DNA of 5,295 nt from an uncultured Collinsella sp. (GTDB lineage Bacteria > Actinomycetota > Coriobacteriia > Coriobacteriales > Coriobacteriaceae): positions 1-5,295 of the forward strand of contig CABUKY010000126.1 of the NCBI GenBank assembly GCA_902492185.1, given 5' to 3'. A program made the translations under genes and the position numbers. The notes beneath the pieces were generated by a model. It saw only the letters and a program-made list of their open reading frames with translations, did not search any database and was not told where the DNA came from. This document shows, one piece after another, positions 1 to 5,295 of the stretch (positions are counted from its first letter, which is position 1; each line of letters begins with the position of its first letter).

Positions 1-161
1 TGCGTATTGCCAAGGATGACATGGCACAGTTTTCGCGTGCTGTGGAGCGCGACTTTAATGACCTTGCCGCCCGGTACTATCTCAATCTTTGCGGCGACCC
101 AAAGATCCGTGTTTCGCGTGATCGAATCACCGTGACCTTCGATCTTGCCAAAGAGGAATAG
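1..161 (+). CDS. C-terminal end of an unrecognised protein (5' truncated by the window)
   Basis: This is an open frame from the left edge to a TAG at 159-161, with codons in register from base 3. About 52 residues are visible. The first part looks helical and charged (around DDMAQFSRAVERDF). It is followed by a short stretch that could be beta strand (KIRVSRDRITVTFDL) and an acidic tail ending in KEE. Codon use matches the genes downstream, which supports real coding. I do not recognise the family. The position just upstream of spoVS might suggest RNase Y (rny), often next to spoVS, but the visible end lacks the typical RNase Y C-terminus, so I do not assign it. No membrane segment or metal-binding motif is visible. 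The stop lies 74 bases before the spoVS start, so co-transcription is possible but not shown. Confidence 0.7.
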   Translation, partial: RIAKDDMAQFSRAVERDFNDLAARYYLNLCGDPKIRVSRDRITVTFDLAKEE

Positions 162-167
162 TGCCTT

Positions 168-185
168 TACCGAGTCCACTCGGTA
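168..185 (+). other. Short inverted repeat (hairpin) between the first gene and spoVS
   Basis: TACCGAG (168-174) and CTCGGTA (179-185) are perfect inverted copies separated by a 4-base loop (TCCA), starting seven bases after the upstream stop codon. The RNA could form a 7-bp stem with three or four G-C pairs. No run of T follows on either strand, so it is not a canonical intrinsic terminator. It could be a processing site, an mRNA 3'-end stabiliser, a weak attenuator, or chance. The remaining bases up to spoVS (about 186-220) are noticeably AT-rich and might contain a promoter, but I see no convincing -35/-10 pair. Confidence 0.45.
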
Positions 186-223
186 CGATAAAGTTATTGC
201 AGTTAAAACGTACTTTTAAACGC

Positions 224-228
224 AGGAG
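224..228 (+). promoter_or_regulatory. Ribosome binding site of spoVS
   Basis: AGGAG is followed by a 7-base spacer to the ATG at 236. This is the strongest Shine-Dalgarno match near any start in the window. It fixes the spoVS start at 236 rather than the in-frame GTG at 161, which would add 25 residues with no family resemblance. Confidence 0.8.
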
Positions 229-235
229 TTTCTTC

Positions 236-553
236 ATGGATTGCCTGAAGGTATCAAGCAAATCATCGCCCGCGTCCGTTGCCGGCGCCATCGCCGGCAT
301 GGTCAAGGATGGTGTACCCGTCAACATCCAGTGTGTCGGTGCCGGTGCTGTCAACCAGGCCATTAAGGCCGTGGCTATCGCGCGCGGTTTTTTGATTCCA
401 ACCGGTTTTGATATTTCCTGCGCGCCTGTGTTCTCCGACATCCTCATTAACGGGGAGTCGCGCACAGCCATCCGCCTTTCTATCTACGTTCACCAGATCA
501 ATCGAGCTGCTATGGATAACGTCGTCATGGATGATGTTAAGCCTGTGGCATAG
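236..553 (+). CDS. spoVS: Stage V sporulation protein S (SpoVS) family protein with extended C-terminus
   Basis: The 105-residue product starts MDCLKVSSKSSPASVAGAIA and matches the SpoVS family through most of its length. The LKVSxKSSPxSVAGA opening, the GAGAxNQAxKAVAIARGF block at residues 35-52, and the GESRTAIRL block at 73-81 are all present. Known family members are small (86 residues in Bacillus subtilis), compact Alba-like proteins with suspected nucleic-acid-binding roles. In Bacillus SpoVS affects septation and spore coat steps, but the family also occurs widely in bacteria that do not sporulate, so a sporulation role should not be assumed here. The core ends near residue 84. About 20 further residues, rich in Asp, Val and Met, form an unusual tail. 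The ATG is chosen for the AGGAG seven bases upstream. miaB follows after roughly 50 bases, so the genes may share a transcript. Confidence 0.93.
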   Translation: MDCLKVSSKSSPASVAGAIAGMVKDGVPVNIQCVGAGAVNQAIKAVAIARGFLIPTGFDISCAPVFSDILINGESRTAIRLSIYVHQINRAAMDNVVMDDVKPVA

Positions 554-592
554 CTTCTGCTTGCCTCGATTCGTCCCCCTCTCTCCATCGTT

Positions 593-596
593 AGGA
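593..596 (+). promoter_or_regulatory. Ribosome binding site that decides the miaB start
   Basis: AGGA lies in the sequence TTAGGACTT. Two in-frame ATGs follow, at 600 and 606. The spacer is 3 bases to the first and 9 bases to the second. A spacer of 3 is too short for efficient initiation, so 606 is preferred. The two choices differ by only two residues (MH). Confidence 0.55.
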
Positions 597-605
597 CTTA
601 TGCAC

Positions 606-1976
606 ATGGACCAGCGTTCCGTACGCGATATTCTTGCCGGTAAAACCTACTTTATCCGCACCTTTGGCTGCCAGATGAATCAGCACGACTCTGAGCGCGT
701 GAGCGGTCTGCTCGATTCGTATGGTTGCCTCATGGCGCTCGATCCCGAGCATGCCGATATTGTTGTCTTCATGACATGCTGCGTGCGCGAGGCCGCCGAT
801 ACTCGCCTGTACGGTCAGTGCAATTCCTGCAAAAGCCTGCCGCCTTCGCCTTCGGGCAAGCGCGTGGTTGCCGTGGGTGGCTGTATCGCGCAGCGTGATG
901 GTGAGGGCCTGCTCACCAACGTCGATAACGTCAATGTCATCTTTGGTACGCATTCCATCGCACATGTGGCCGAGCTCATTGCCGAGGCGTTCCTGGACGG
1001 TAAGCGTCATATCCGCACCAATGAGCATGAGGATACGGATGCCATGAGCATGCCGTGGCATCGCGAGACCCAGTATCACGCCTGGGTGCCCATCATGACG
1101 GGCTGCAATAATTTCTGCACCTATTGCATCGTGCCGTACGTGCGCGGTCGCGAAAAGAGCCGCCCCTTCGAGGAGATTGTCGACGAGGTGACCGGTTTGG
1201 TGCGCCAGGGCGTGCGCGAGATCACACTGTTGGGCCAAAACGTTAACTCATATGGTCGCGATCTGTTTGGCAAGCCGCGTTTTGCCGATCTACTGCGTGC
1301 CGTGGGCGATACGGGCGTGGAGCGCATCTTCTTCACGTCTTCGCATCCCAAGGATCTGTTGCCCGAGACCATCGACGCCATGGCCGAGACGCCTGCCGTT
1401 ATGCCGCAGCTGCACTTGGCCGTCCAGTCAGGTTCGACGCGGATCCTCAAAGAGATGAATCGCCGTTATACACGCGAGGACTATCTGGGCCTGGTCGATC
1501 GCATTCGCAACCGCATGCCCGATATCGCGCTCTCGACCGACATTATCGTTGGCTTCCCGGGCGAGACTGAAGAAGACTTTGAGCAGACGCTCTCACTTGC
1601 CGAGACGGTCCGCTATGCTCAGGCCTATACCTTCATCTATTCCAAGCGCGCCGGTACCCCGGCCGCTGAGATTGACGATCCTACGCCGCATGAGGTTATT
1701 CTCGAGCGTTTCAACCGCCTGGTTAAGGTTATCGAGACCACGGCACATGAGTATAACCAGGGTGAGCTTCATACTGTGGTGCCGGCGCTCATTGAGGGCA
1801 CGAGCAAGAAGAACGATGCGGTCCTGCTGGGCAAGAGCCCCAAGAATCAGACCGTGCATGCGCCTATCCCCGAGGGTTACAGCATTGATCAGCTTGTTGG
1901 CAAGATCGTTGATGTTGACGTTGACGTTGCCAAGACCTGGTATTTGTCCGGCTCCGTTGTGGGCGAGCCGCGCTAA
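606..1976 (+). CDS. miaB: tRNA-2-methylthio-N6-dimethylallyladenosine synthase MiaB
   Basis: MiaB is a radical-SAM methylthiotransferase that adds a methylthio group at C2 of i6A37 in tRNA, giving ms2i6A. The product from ATG 606 is 456 residues, close to the usual size (474 in E. coli). The N-terminal MTTase domain carries the three cluster cysteines: C22 in TFGCQMN, C58 in MTCCVRE and C93 in GGCIAQ. The radical-SAM domain has C167-x3-C171-x2-C174 in GCNNFCTYC, then the family signatures VPYVRGREKSRP and LLGQNVNSYG. A TRAM tRNA-binding domain should occupy about residue 390 to the end. The first Asn of the usual NTCxxRE motif is replaced by Met. The stop overlaps the miaA start by one base (TAATG), so the enzyme is probably coupled with the one that makes its substrate. 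The same frame stays open upstream to 408 inside spoVS, but that extension has no MiaB similarity. MiaB is favoured over the paralogues MtaB and RimO by the signature sequence and the miaA neighbour. Confidence 0.96.
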   Translation: MDQRSVRDILAGKTYFIRTFGCQMNQHDSERVSGLLDSYGCLMALDPEHADIVVFMTCCVREAADTRLYGQCNSCKSLPPSPSGKRVVAVGGCIAQRDGEGLLTNVDNVNVIFGTHSIAHVAELIAEAFLDGKRHIRTNEHEDTDAMSMPWHRETQYHAWVPIMTGCNNFCTYCIVPYVRGREKSRPFEEIVDEVTGLVRQGVREITLLGQNVNSYGRDLFGKPRFADLLRAVGDTGVERIFFTSSHPKDLLPETIDAMAETPAVMPQLHLAVQSGSTRILKEMNRRYTREDYLGLVDRIRNRMPDIALSTDIIVGFPGETEEDFEQTLSLAETVRYAQAYTFIYSKRAGTPAAEIDDPTPHEVILERFNRLVKVIETTAHEYNQGELHTVVPALIEGTSKKNDAVLLGKSPKNQTVHAPIPEGYSIDQLVGKIVDVDVDVAKTWYLSGSVVGEPR

Positions 1977-2914
1977 TGGTTGCTCCTGGGGCAGGTCTTT
2001 CCGCCGTTGCGATCGTCGGTCCGACGGCGGTTGGTAAGAGTGATGTTGCCGACCGTTTGGCCGCTCGTCTTTCGTCCGAAGTGCTGTCGTGCGATGCGAT
2101 GCAAATCTATCGCGGCATGGACATCGGTACCGCAAAGATGGCGCCCAATGAGTGTACGGCGCCGCTGCGTCTCGTCGACATTGTAGAGCCGGGTGTGGCA
2201 TATTCTGCTGCGCTTTATCAGGCTGACGCTCGCGCGCATGTTGAACGTCTCCTTGGTTCGGGTCGCCTGCCGGTTTTTTGCGGAGGTACGGGGCTGTATC
2301 TCAAGGCTGCTCTCGATGAGATGGACTTTCCCTCGGGTGAACTTGAGGACGATCGCCGTGCGGGCTATCAGGAGCTTGCCGAGCGTATTGGCGAGGAAGA
2401 ACTGCATGCCCTGCTTGCCGAGTGCGACCCAGAATCGGCTGCTGTTATTCATCCCCATAACGTGCGCCGTGTGATTCGTGCGCTCGAGATGCATGATGAT
2501 GGTATCTCCTATGCACAGCAAAAAAGTCAGTTTAGTGTTCCGCGCGAGCATTATCATGCTCTATGGTTTGGTCTGACGCGTAATCGCGAGGTGCTCTACG
2601 AGCGCATTAACCTGCGCGTCGATCTGATGTTTGAACAGGGTCTTGTTGATGAGGTTCGCGGTCTTATGGACCAGGGGCTGGGAGATGCCCTGACGTCGAT
2701 GCAGGCAATTGGCTATAAAGAGATCATTGATGCTTTCAATGGCGTGATTTCTATGGATGAGGCTCGCGAACTCATCAAGATGCGTTCGCGTCGCTATGCC
2801 AAACGTCAGCTTTCGTGGTTTAAGCGCGATGACCGTATCGTGTGGTTTGATATGGACGAGTTTACGATCGATGAGGTCATTGAGGACATCCTGCATCGTA
2901 TTGAGGCTGCCTAA
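1976..2914 (+). CDS. miaA: tRNA dimethylallyltransferase MiaA
   Basis: MiaA transfers a dimethylallyl group from DMAPP to N6 of A37 in tRNAs reading UNN codons, giving i6A, the substrate of MiaB. The 312-residue product is of normal length. A P-loop GPTAVGKS is at residues 15-22. The expected general-base Asp is D40 in SCDAMQIYRGMDIGTAK. GGTGLY at 103-108 is part of the DMAPP/tRNA channel, with QAIGYKE at 243-249 and RYAKRQLSWF at 273-282 as C-terminal family signatures. The ATG at 1976 overlaps the miaB stop by one base (TAATG). Upstream there is only a weak GGGCGAG Shine-Dalgarno-like stretch at 1961-1967, so re-initiation by ribosomes finishing miaB is likely. The 3' end overlaps hflX in the same way. 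All expected motifs are intact. Confidence 0.97.
   Translation: MVAPGAGLSAVAIVGPTAVGKSDVADRLAARLSSEVLSCDAMQIYRGMDIGTAKMAPNECTAPLRLVDIVEPGVAYSAALYQADARAHVERLLGSGRLPVFCGGTGLYLKAALDEMDFPSGELEDDRRAGYQELAERIGEEELHALLAECDPESAAVIHPHNVRRVIRALEMHDDGISYAQQKSQFSVPREHYHALWFGLTRNREVLYERINLRVDLMFEQGLVDEVRGLMDQGLGDALTSMQAIGYKEIIDAFNGVISMDEARELIKMRSRRYAKRQLSWFKRDDRIVWFDMDEFTIDEVIEDILHRIEAA
2903..2906 (+). promoter_or_regulatory. Likely ribosome binding site of hflX inside the miaA 3' end
   Basis: GAGG lies 7 bases before the hflX ATG at 2914, within the last codons of miaA. It would allow initiation alongside coupling through the TAATG overlap. Confidence 0.5.
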
Positions 2915-4203
2915 TGGCCCGTTTCCCCCTTGTTCCGACGGCACCCGAGCCCGAGCGTGCCATATTAGTTGGTGTTGAGTGGCGCGACAATGCATGGCCG
3001 CTCGATCGTTCGCTTGACGAGCTTGAGCGCCTGGCCCATACGGCTGGCGCCCAGTGCGTGGCGCGTTTGTCACAGCGTCTGGTTAAGCCGTATCCAAAAT
3101 CGTTTATCGGTTCCGGTAAGGTTGAAGAGCTGTGCGGCCTGGTGCATCGCATGGATGCCGATGTCGTTATCTTTGACGACGACCTGACGCCCTCACAGCA
3201 ATCCTATTTGGAGAAAGCCGTGGGCGAGCCGGTAAAGATTATCGATCGTACAGCACTGATCTTGGATATCTTTGGTCTGCATGCTCAGACGCGTGAGGGA
3301 CGCCTACAGGTACAGCTGGCGCAGCTTCAATATCTTTTGCCCCGTCTGCGTGGCATGTGGAGCCATCTTGCCAAGGAGCAGACGCGCGGCGGCATCGGTT
3401 CGCGCTTTGGCCAGGGTGAAAGCCAGCTCGAGGTTGACCGTCGCTTGATTCGCAATAAGATTGCCGCGCTTCGTCGTGAGCTCAAGCAGGTTGAGCAGCG
3501 TCGCGATGTCCAGTCCAAGAGCCGCATTGAGTCACCGGCGTTTCGCGTCGCGTTAGCCGGTTATACCAATGCCGGTAAATCGACGTTGCTCAATCGCCTG
3601 ACCGGCTCTACGGTACTTTCGCAGGACAAGCTGTTTGCTACGCTCGACCCGACGACGCGTTCGTATCGCCTGCCCGGCGGTCGCGGCATGACGATTACCG
3701 ATACCGTTGGCTTTATTCAAAAGCTACCGCATGGTCTTGTTGATGCCTTTAAATCGACGCTGTCCGAGGTGTTGGGTGCCGATCTGATCCTTAAAGTTGT
3801 GGATGCCTCTGACGAGGACTACGAGCGCCAGCTCGAGGCAGTCGATCGCGTTCTTGACGAGATCGGTGCCGGCGAGCGTTTGACGCTTACGGTGTTCAAT
3901 AAAATCGATCTTCTCGATAGCGTTGATCGATTGAGTTTCCGTCGTCGCTATCCCGAGGCCGTGCTGTTCTCGGCCCAGACGGGCGAGGGACTCGACGATC
4001 TCGTCGACCGTATTGCTCGTGAGGCGGCTGCTACCGATGTGTTGCTCTCTGCTGATATCCCGTATCGCGAGGGCGCCCTCATCACGCTGGTGCATGAGCA
4101 GGGAACCCTTTTGCACGAGGAATATCTTGAGGACGGCGTTCGTATTGTGGCGAAGCTGCCGGCCCGTATCGCGCCGCGGCTCGAGCGTTATCGCACCGAG
4201 TAG
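2914..4203 (+). CDS. hflX: Ribosome-associated GTPase HflX
   Basis: HflX binds the large ribosomal subunit and splits stalled or stressed 70S ribosomes in a GTP-dependent way. The 429-residue product is close to the E. coli length (426). The N-terminal HflX domain includes the KPYPKSFIGSGKVEEL segment near residues 58-73 and the IIDRTALILDIF segment. A charged helical linker follows at about 155-205, containing the highly conserved KEQTRGGIGSRFGQGE. The G domain is complete: G1 GYTNAGKS at 216-223, G2 Thr 243 in ATLDPTTR, G3 DTVGF at 263-267, G4 NKID at 329-332, and G5 SAQTGEG starting at 353. The ATG overlaps the miaA stop by one base (TAATG) with a GAGG seven bases upstream. This is the last gene of the plus-strand cluster. 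Its final 16 bases overlap the stop end of the convergent gene on the other strand. I see no hfq between miaA and hflX, unlike the E. coli order miaA-hfq-hflX. Confidence 0.97.
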   Translation: MARFPLVPTAPEPERAILVGVEWRDNAWPLDRSLDELERLAHTAGAQCVARLSQRLVKPYPKSFIGSGKVEELCGLVHRMDADVVIFDDDLTPSQQSYLEKAVGEPVKIIDRTALILDIFGLHAQTREGRLQVQLAQLQYLLPRLRGMWSHLAKEQTRGGIGSRFGQGESQLEVDRRLIRNKIAALRRELKQVEQRRDVQSKSRIESPAFRVALAGYTNAGKSTLLNRLTGSTVLSQDKLFATLDPTTRSYRLPGGRGMTITDTVGFIQKLPHGLVDAFKSTLSEVLGADLILKVVDASDEDYERQLEAVDRVLDEIGAGERLTLTVFNKIDLLDSVDRLSFRRRYPEAVLFSAQTGEGLDDLVDRIAREAAATDVLLSADIPYREGALITLVHEQGTLLHEEYLEDGVRIVAKLPARIAPRLERYRTE

Positions 4204-4892
4204 ACGAGCTCCAAAATGCCCAGAATGATGGGCTGATGCAGCAGATAAAAGGGGAGTGCATGTCGTCCAAGCCTGGCGAGCGCCGGCAGGGGGTTGGCGT
4301 AGGCCCAGCTTGGGGCGGTCTTATCGATTCCCGGCGCTATATGTGCGGCGAAGTATCCTGCAAGATACATAAAGATAAACGGGATGATGGGGTAGTAATC
4401 ACCTGAGACAAACCCAGGGCTTGGAAATCCCAGCCACGCCAGGTAGGGGACAGGATAGATCGTTTTGGGGATACTCCAGGTGAGGGCGAACAACACAAGG
4501 CATAGGGACATGCCCCATCTCTCCGATATCTTCTTAAGGACGGGATCGGTCAACGCCACGATGCCGGTACATGCGGCCATGCAGTAGATGATGCCAAAAT
4601 TAACCGAATCGTCTACTGAGACAAGTGTTGTTGCCAACCAGACGACGAGTGCTGCTAAGGCGTATTTGGCGGCACGTTTGATATTGTTGCGCGAAAGGGT
4701 GCACATCCAACCCGCGATAAATAAAAATACCCAGCTGATGCTGGCGCGCCAGATGTCTTGAAAGACAGTCTGGGTAAACCAGGGCATATCCCAGTCGTAC
4801 AGGTAGGCGAGATCGTAGCAAGCGTGAAAACCTGCCATTGAAATCATCGTAAACCCGCGGACGGTATCAAAGATGGTGATGCGTTTTTGCAT
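4188..4892 (-). CDS. DUF1624 / heparan-alpha-glucosaminide N-acetyltransferase-like membrane protein
   Basis: The 234-residue product is strongly hydrophobic, with about six or seven likely membrane segments (near residues 13-31, 50-67, 74-91, 98-114, 126-141, 166-184 and 212-230). The N-terminus RITIFDTVRGFTMISMAGFH, with D9, R12-G13, H23 and then YDLAYLYD, is typical of the DUF1624/HGSNAT catalytic-like family. FLFIAGWM near 57-63, FGIIYCMA near 99-106, the YYPIIPFIFMYLAGY stretch and the C-terminal FYLLHQPI also fit. Relatives are thought to be acyltransferases of the inner membrane, but the bacterial substrate is generally unknown and I cannot name one here. The ATG overlaps the lexA stop by one base (TAATG) and has no evident Shine-Dalgarno of its own, so its translation probably depends on lexA. 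The 3' end runs 16 bases into hflX on the opposite strand. Family assignment is fairly secure; function is not. Confidence 0.88.
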   Translation of the reverse strand: MQKRITIFDTVRGFTMISMAGFHACYDLAYLYDWDMPWFTQTVFQDIWRASISWVFLFIAGWMCTLSRNNIKRAAKYALAALVVWLATTLVSVDDSVNFGIIYCMAACTGIVALTDPVLKKISERWGMSLCLVLFALTWSIPKTIYPVPYLAWLGFPSPGFVSGDYYPIIPFIFMYLAGYFAAHIAPGIDKTAPSWAYANPLPALARLGRHALPFYLLHQPIILGILELVYSVR

Positions 4893-5295
4893 TACGAGAA
4901 CCGGCGCATTAAGCCGACGACTTTGCCCAAGATGATGGGATTCGTTGCATAGATAGGCTCCATGGTGTCATTCTCGGGCTGCAGGCGTACGCGTCCCTGC
5001 TCCTTGTAGAACGTCTTGACGGTCGCTGAACCATCAATCATGGCCACGACAATTTCGCCGTTCATGGCACTCTTTTGTTCACGGACGATGATGTAATCGC
5101 CATTGAAGATGCCGACATTGATCATTGAGCTCCCATGCACCTCAAGGATAAAGGAACCCTGATCAGTGGCGATTTCGGTCGGGATAGTAAAAGTGTCTTC
5201 GATATTCTGCTCGGCCAGAATGGGAATCCCAGCCGCGACGCGACCAACGAGCGGTAGCGAGACCGTTCCACGAGGTGCGGTGGGCTCGTCAGATT
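4892..5295 (-). CDS. lexA: LexA repressor, C-terminal autoprotease part (5' end outside the window)
   Basis: LexA represses SOS genes and cuts itself when RecA filaments form on damaged DNA. The visible 133 residues run from the linker through the whole S24 peptidase domain. The N-terminal winged-helix DNA-binding domain (roughly 70 residues) lies beyond the right edge. PLVGRVAAG holds the self-cleavage bond, Ala-Gly at visible residues 21-22 (bases 5233-5228). The nucleophile is Ser at visible residue 56 in HGSSM, and the general-base Lys is residue 93 in ATVKTFYKE. The spacings of 35 and 37 residues equal those of E. coli LexA (84, 119, 156). RLQPEND and the C-terminal ILGKVVGLMRR also match the family. 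The usual Asp before the catalytic Ser (GDSM) is Ser here (GSSM). The stop overlaps the start of the DUF1624 gene. An SOS box in its own promoter would be expected but lies outside the window. Confidence 0.95.
   Translation of the reverse strand, partial: SDEPTAPRGTVSLPLVGRVAAGIPILAEQNIEDTFTIPTEIATDQGSFILEVHGSSMINVGIFNGDYIIVREQKSAMNGEIVVAMIDGSATVKTFYKEQGRVRLQPENDTMEPIYATNPIILGKVVGLMRRFS

Noticed and set aside
186..222. Possible spoVS promoter in the AT-rich leader
   Set aside because: TTGCAG at 197-202 and TACTTT at 211-216 look promoter-like singly, but the spacing (8 bases) is wrong and no other pair fits 16-18 bases.
161..235. GTG start 25 codons upstream of spoVS
   Set aside because: The added residues do not match the SpoVS family, the stretch contains the hairpin and AT-rich leader, and AGGAG sits correctly before the ATG at 236.
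408..605. In-frame upstream extension of miaB, giving a 522-residue product
   Set aside because: It would overlap spoVS in another frame, has no MiaB similarity and lacks a Shine-Dalgarno site. The AGGA at 593-596 points to the ATG at 606 (or 600).
591..1238. 215-codon open frame on the minus strand inside miaB
   Set aside because: It lies antisense to conserved MiaB domains, and its His/Ala/Asp-rich composition with no recognisable domain is what a shadow frame of this codon usage produces.
1593..3073. Minus-strand open frames of 170 to 202 codons antisense to miaB, miaA and hflX
   Set aside because: All sit opposite well-conserved genes, show low-complexity or Arg/His-rich translations, and have no family resemblance.
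4218..4233. GCCCA/TGGGC inverted repeat near the hflX stop as a terminator
   Set aside because: The stem is only 5 bp with a 6-base loop, has no following T-run on either strand, and lies inside the DUF1624 coding sequence.
1..5295. Actinobacterial SOS boxes (GAAC-N4-GTTC type) that would show local LexA control
   Set aside because: I scanned GAAC occurrences by eye and found none with a matching GTTC at the right distance. The lexA promoter itself lies outside the window.
1..5295. Mobile elements, CRISPR arrays, toxin-antitoxin pairs or defence genes
   Set aside because: No terminal inverted repeats, spaced direct repeats, transposase or nuclease motifs are visible. All but about 125 bases are filled by genes, mostly housekeeping, with matching codon use.

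Overview
The window is a compact stretch of chromosomal housekeeping DNA from a moderately GC-rich bacterium. Protein style, codon use (many GCC, CGC, GAG and GTC codons with scattered AT-rich third positions) and gene order suggest an actinobacterium of the class Coriobacteriia, perhaps Collinsella or a relative. This placement is inferred from general resemblance and is not proven by any single marker.

Plus strand, bases 1-4203. The 3' end of an unrecognised gene is followed by a 74-base gap holding a small hairpin and a good Shine-Dalgarno site. Next come spoVS (SpoVS-family protein), miaB (tRNA methylthiotransferase), miaA (tRNA dimethylallyltransferase) and hflX (ribosome-associated GTPase). 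MiaA and MiaB act one after the other on A37 of tRNAs that read UNN codons: MiaA makes i6A and MiaB converts it to ms2i6A. HflX rescues or splits stalled ribosomes, so the cluster has a translation-fidelity theme. miaB/miaA and miaA/hflX each join through a one-base TAATG overlap, which points to one translationally coupled transcript.

Minus strand, bases 4188-5295. The C-terminal two thirds of LexA enters from the right edge. It is followed, again through a TAATG overlap, by a small multi-pass membrane protein of the DUF1624/HGSNAT-like family. That gene runs convergently into hflX and overlaps its last 16 bases, leaving no room for an intergenic terminator.

I found no mobile element, CRISPR array, tRNA, rRNA or phage feature, and no clear sign of an undescribed system. 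The points most worth a second look are the coupling of a DUF1624 membrane protein to lexA, the altered GDSM motif (GSSM) in LexA, the extended C-terminus of SpoVS, the antisense 3' overlap, and the unidentified first gene.
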